This document shows, one piece after another, positions 8,012 through 8,191 of a DNA stretch of 8,191 bases. The notes beneath the pieces were generated by a model. The model searched no databases, was not told the origin of the DNA, and saw nothing but the letters and a program-made list of their open reading frames with translations. Each line of letters opens with the position of its first letter. The stretch's first letter is position 1. Position numbers and translations under genes: made by a program. The DNA comes from CBDULX01 sp048550535. Its GTDB lineage: Bacteria > Pseudomonadota > Gammaproteobacteria > SZUA-229. The stretch lies in assembly GCA_048550535.1 (NCBI GenBank), contig JBLYYN010000084.1, positions 1-8,191 on the forward strand. The letters run 5' to 3'.

Positions 8012-8088
8012 TGAAAATACAATCCTGGTCTGATCACCGTCCAGGTCTTGATGTTTTTAGTCTCTGGTATCTGTTCACATTCGCTTGA
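8012..8088. other. Convergent intergenic region, transporter / AraC regulator
   Basis: 77 bp between the converging stop codons. It holds a short inverted repeat, CCTGG ... CCAGG (about 8024-8045), without a clear T-run on either side, so no terminator can be called. A 25-codon frame opens at 8011 (TAATGA overlap with the transporter stop) and ends in TGA at 8086-8088. It has no good Shine-Dalgarno and no recognisable relatives; I regard it as probably chance. Confidence 0.3.
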
Positions 8089-8191
8089 TTATCCACGCCT
8101 GCGATGTGTTTTAACCAGTGCCGCCGGCGTAATGGAAAAGCGTTTTTTAAATGCCGTAACGAAGTTGGACGGGTGATTATAGCCCGCCAGA
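8089..8191 (-). CDS. AraC-family transcriptional regulator, C-terminal end (truncated by window edge)
   Basis: Reading the - strand from the right edge gives a 33-codon open frame ending in TAA (8089-8091). It contains GYNHPSNFVTAFKKRFSITP, the signature of the second helix-turn-helix and following segment of AraC/XylS proteins (consensus GY.. .S.F.RAF.. .G.TP). The PSNF..AFKKRF wording is like PchR-type siderophore regulators. The C-terminal tail after the signature is short and basic (ALVKTHRRRG). Only the DNA-binding end is visible, so the sensor domain and start are unknown. Its position beside a catecholate biosynthesis operon suggests activation of siderophore genes when iron is scarce or the ferric siderophore is present. 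This is inferred from PchR and YbtA precedents. Confidence 0.88.
   Translation of the reverse strand, partial: LAGYNHPSNFVTAFKKRFSITPAALVKTHRRRG

Noticed and set aside
8011..8088. 25-codon ORF overlapping the transporter stop (TAATGA)
   Set aside because: No good Shine-Dalgarno, no recognisable sequence, and short frames of this length are common by chance; mentioned only in the intergenic entry.
1..8191. CRISPR arrays, tRNA or rRNA genes, insertion sequences
   Set aside because: No direct-repeat arrays, cloverleaf-like stretches, rRNA sequence or transposase frames were seen in reading the window.

Overview
The window is an 8.2 kb piece of a catecholate siderophore gene cluster, read almost entirely on the + strand. 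Base composition is moderate in GC by eye. The DHB enzymes read like the enterobacterial Ent proteins, and a PchR-like AraC regulator closes the window, so a gammaproteobacterium is the most likely source. This is an inference and no genus can be named from the sequence.

Layout: (1) the C-terminal third of a 2,3-dihydroxybenzoate (DHB)-AMP ligase (EntE type), cut by the left edge; (2) an EntB-type bifunctional isochorismatase/aryl carrier protein; (3) a 1447-residue single-module NRPS with domains C-A-PCP-R, where R is a thioester reductase in place of the EntF thioesterase; (4) a 100-bp spacer with a possible tiny ORF and interleaved inverted repeats; (5) an EntA-type 2,3-dihydro-DHB dehydrogenase; (6) a 94-bp AT-rich spacer; (7) a 12-TM major facilitator transporter; (8) the C-terminal end of an AraC-family regulator on the - strand, converging on the transporter. 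Genes 1 to 3 overlap at their stop/start junctions (1 bp and 8 bp), as expected of one translationally coupled operon; entA and the transporter probably belong to the same transcription unit.

How the genes work together: EntB (N-terminal domain) and EntA make DHB from isochorismate. The EntE-like ligase adenylates DHB and loads it on the carrier domain of EntB. The NRPS condensation domain transfers DHB to an amino acid activated by its A domain, and the terminal R domain releases the product reductively as an aldehyde or alcohol rather than as a lactone. The A-domain specificity residues, read by eye against the GrsA Phe domain, are D-T-E-D-I-G-T-V-V-K. The two acidic pocket residues suit a basic amino acid such as lysine. 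Gene order, domain order and code together point to a myxochelin-like bis-catecholate pathway (MxcE/F/G/C logic of myxobacteria), with the MFS protein as the likely exporter and the AraC protein as a likely iron/siderophore-responsive regulator. Isochorismate synthase, phosphopantetheinyl transferase, the TonB receptor and any aminotransferase for the amine form are not in the window.
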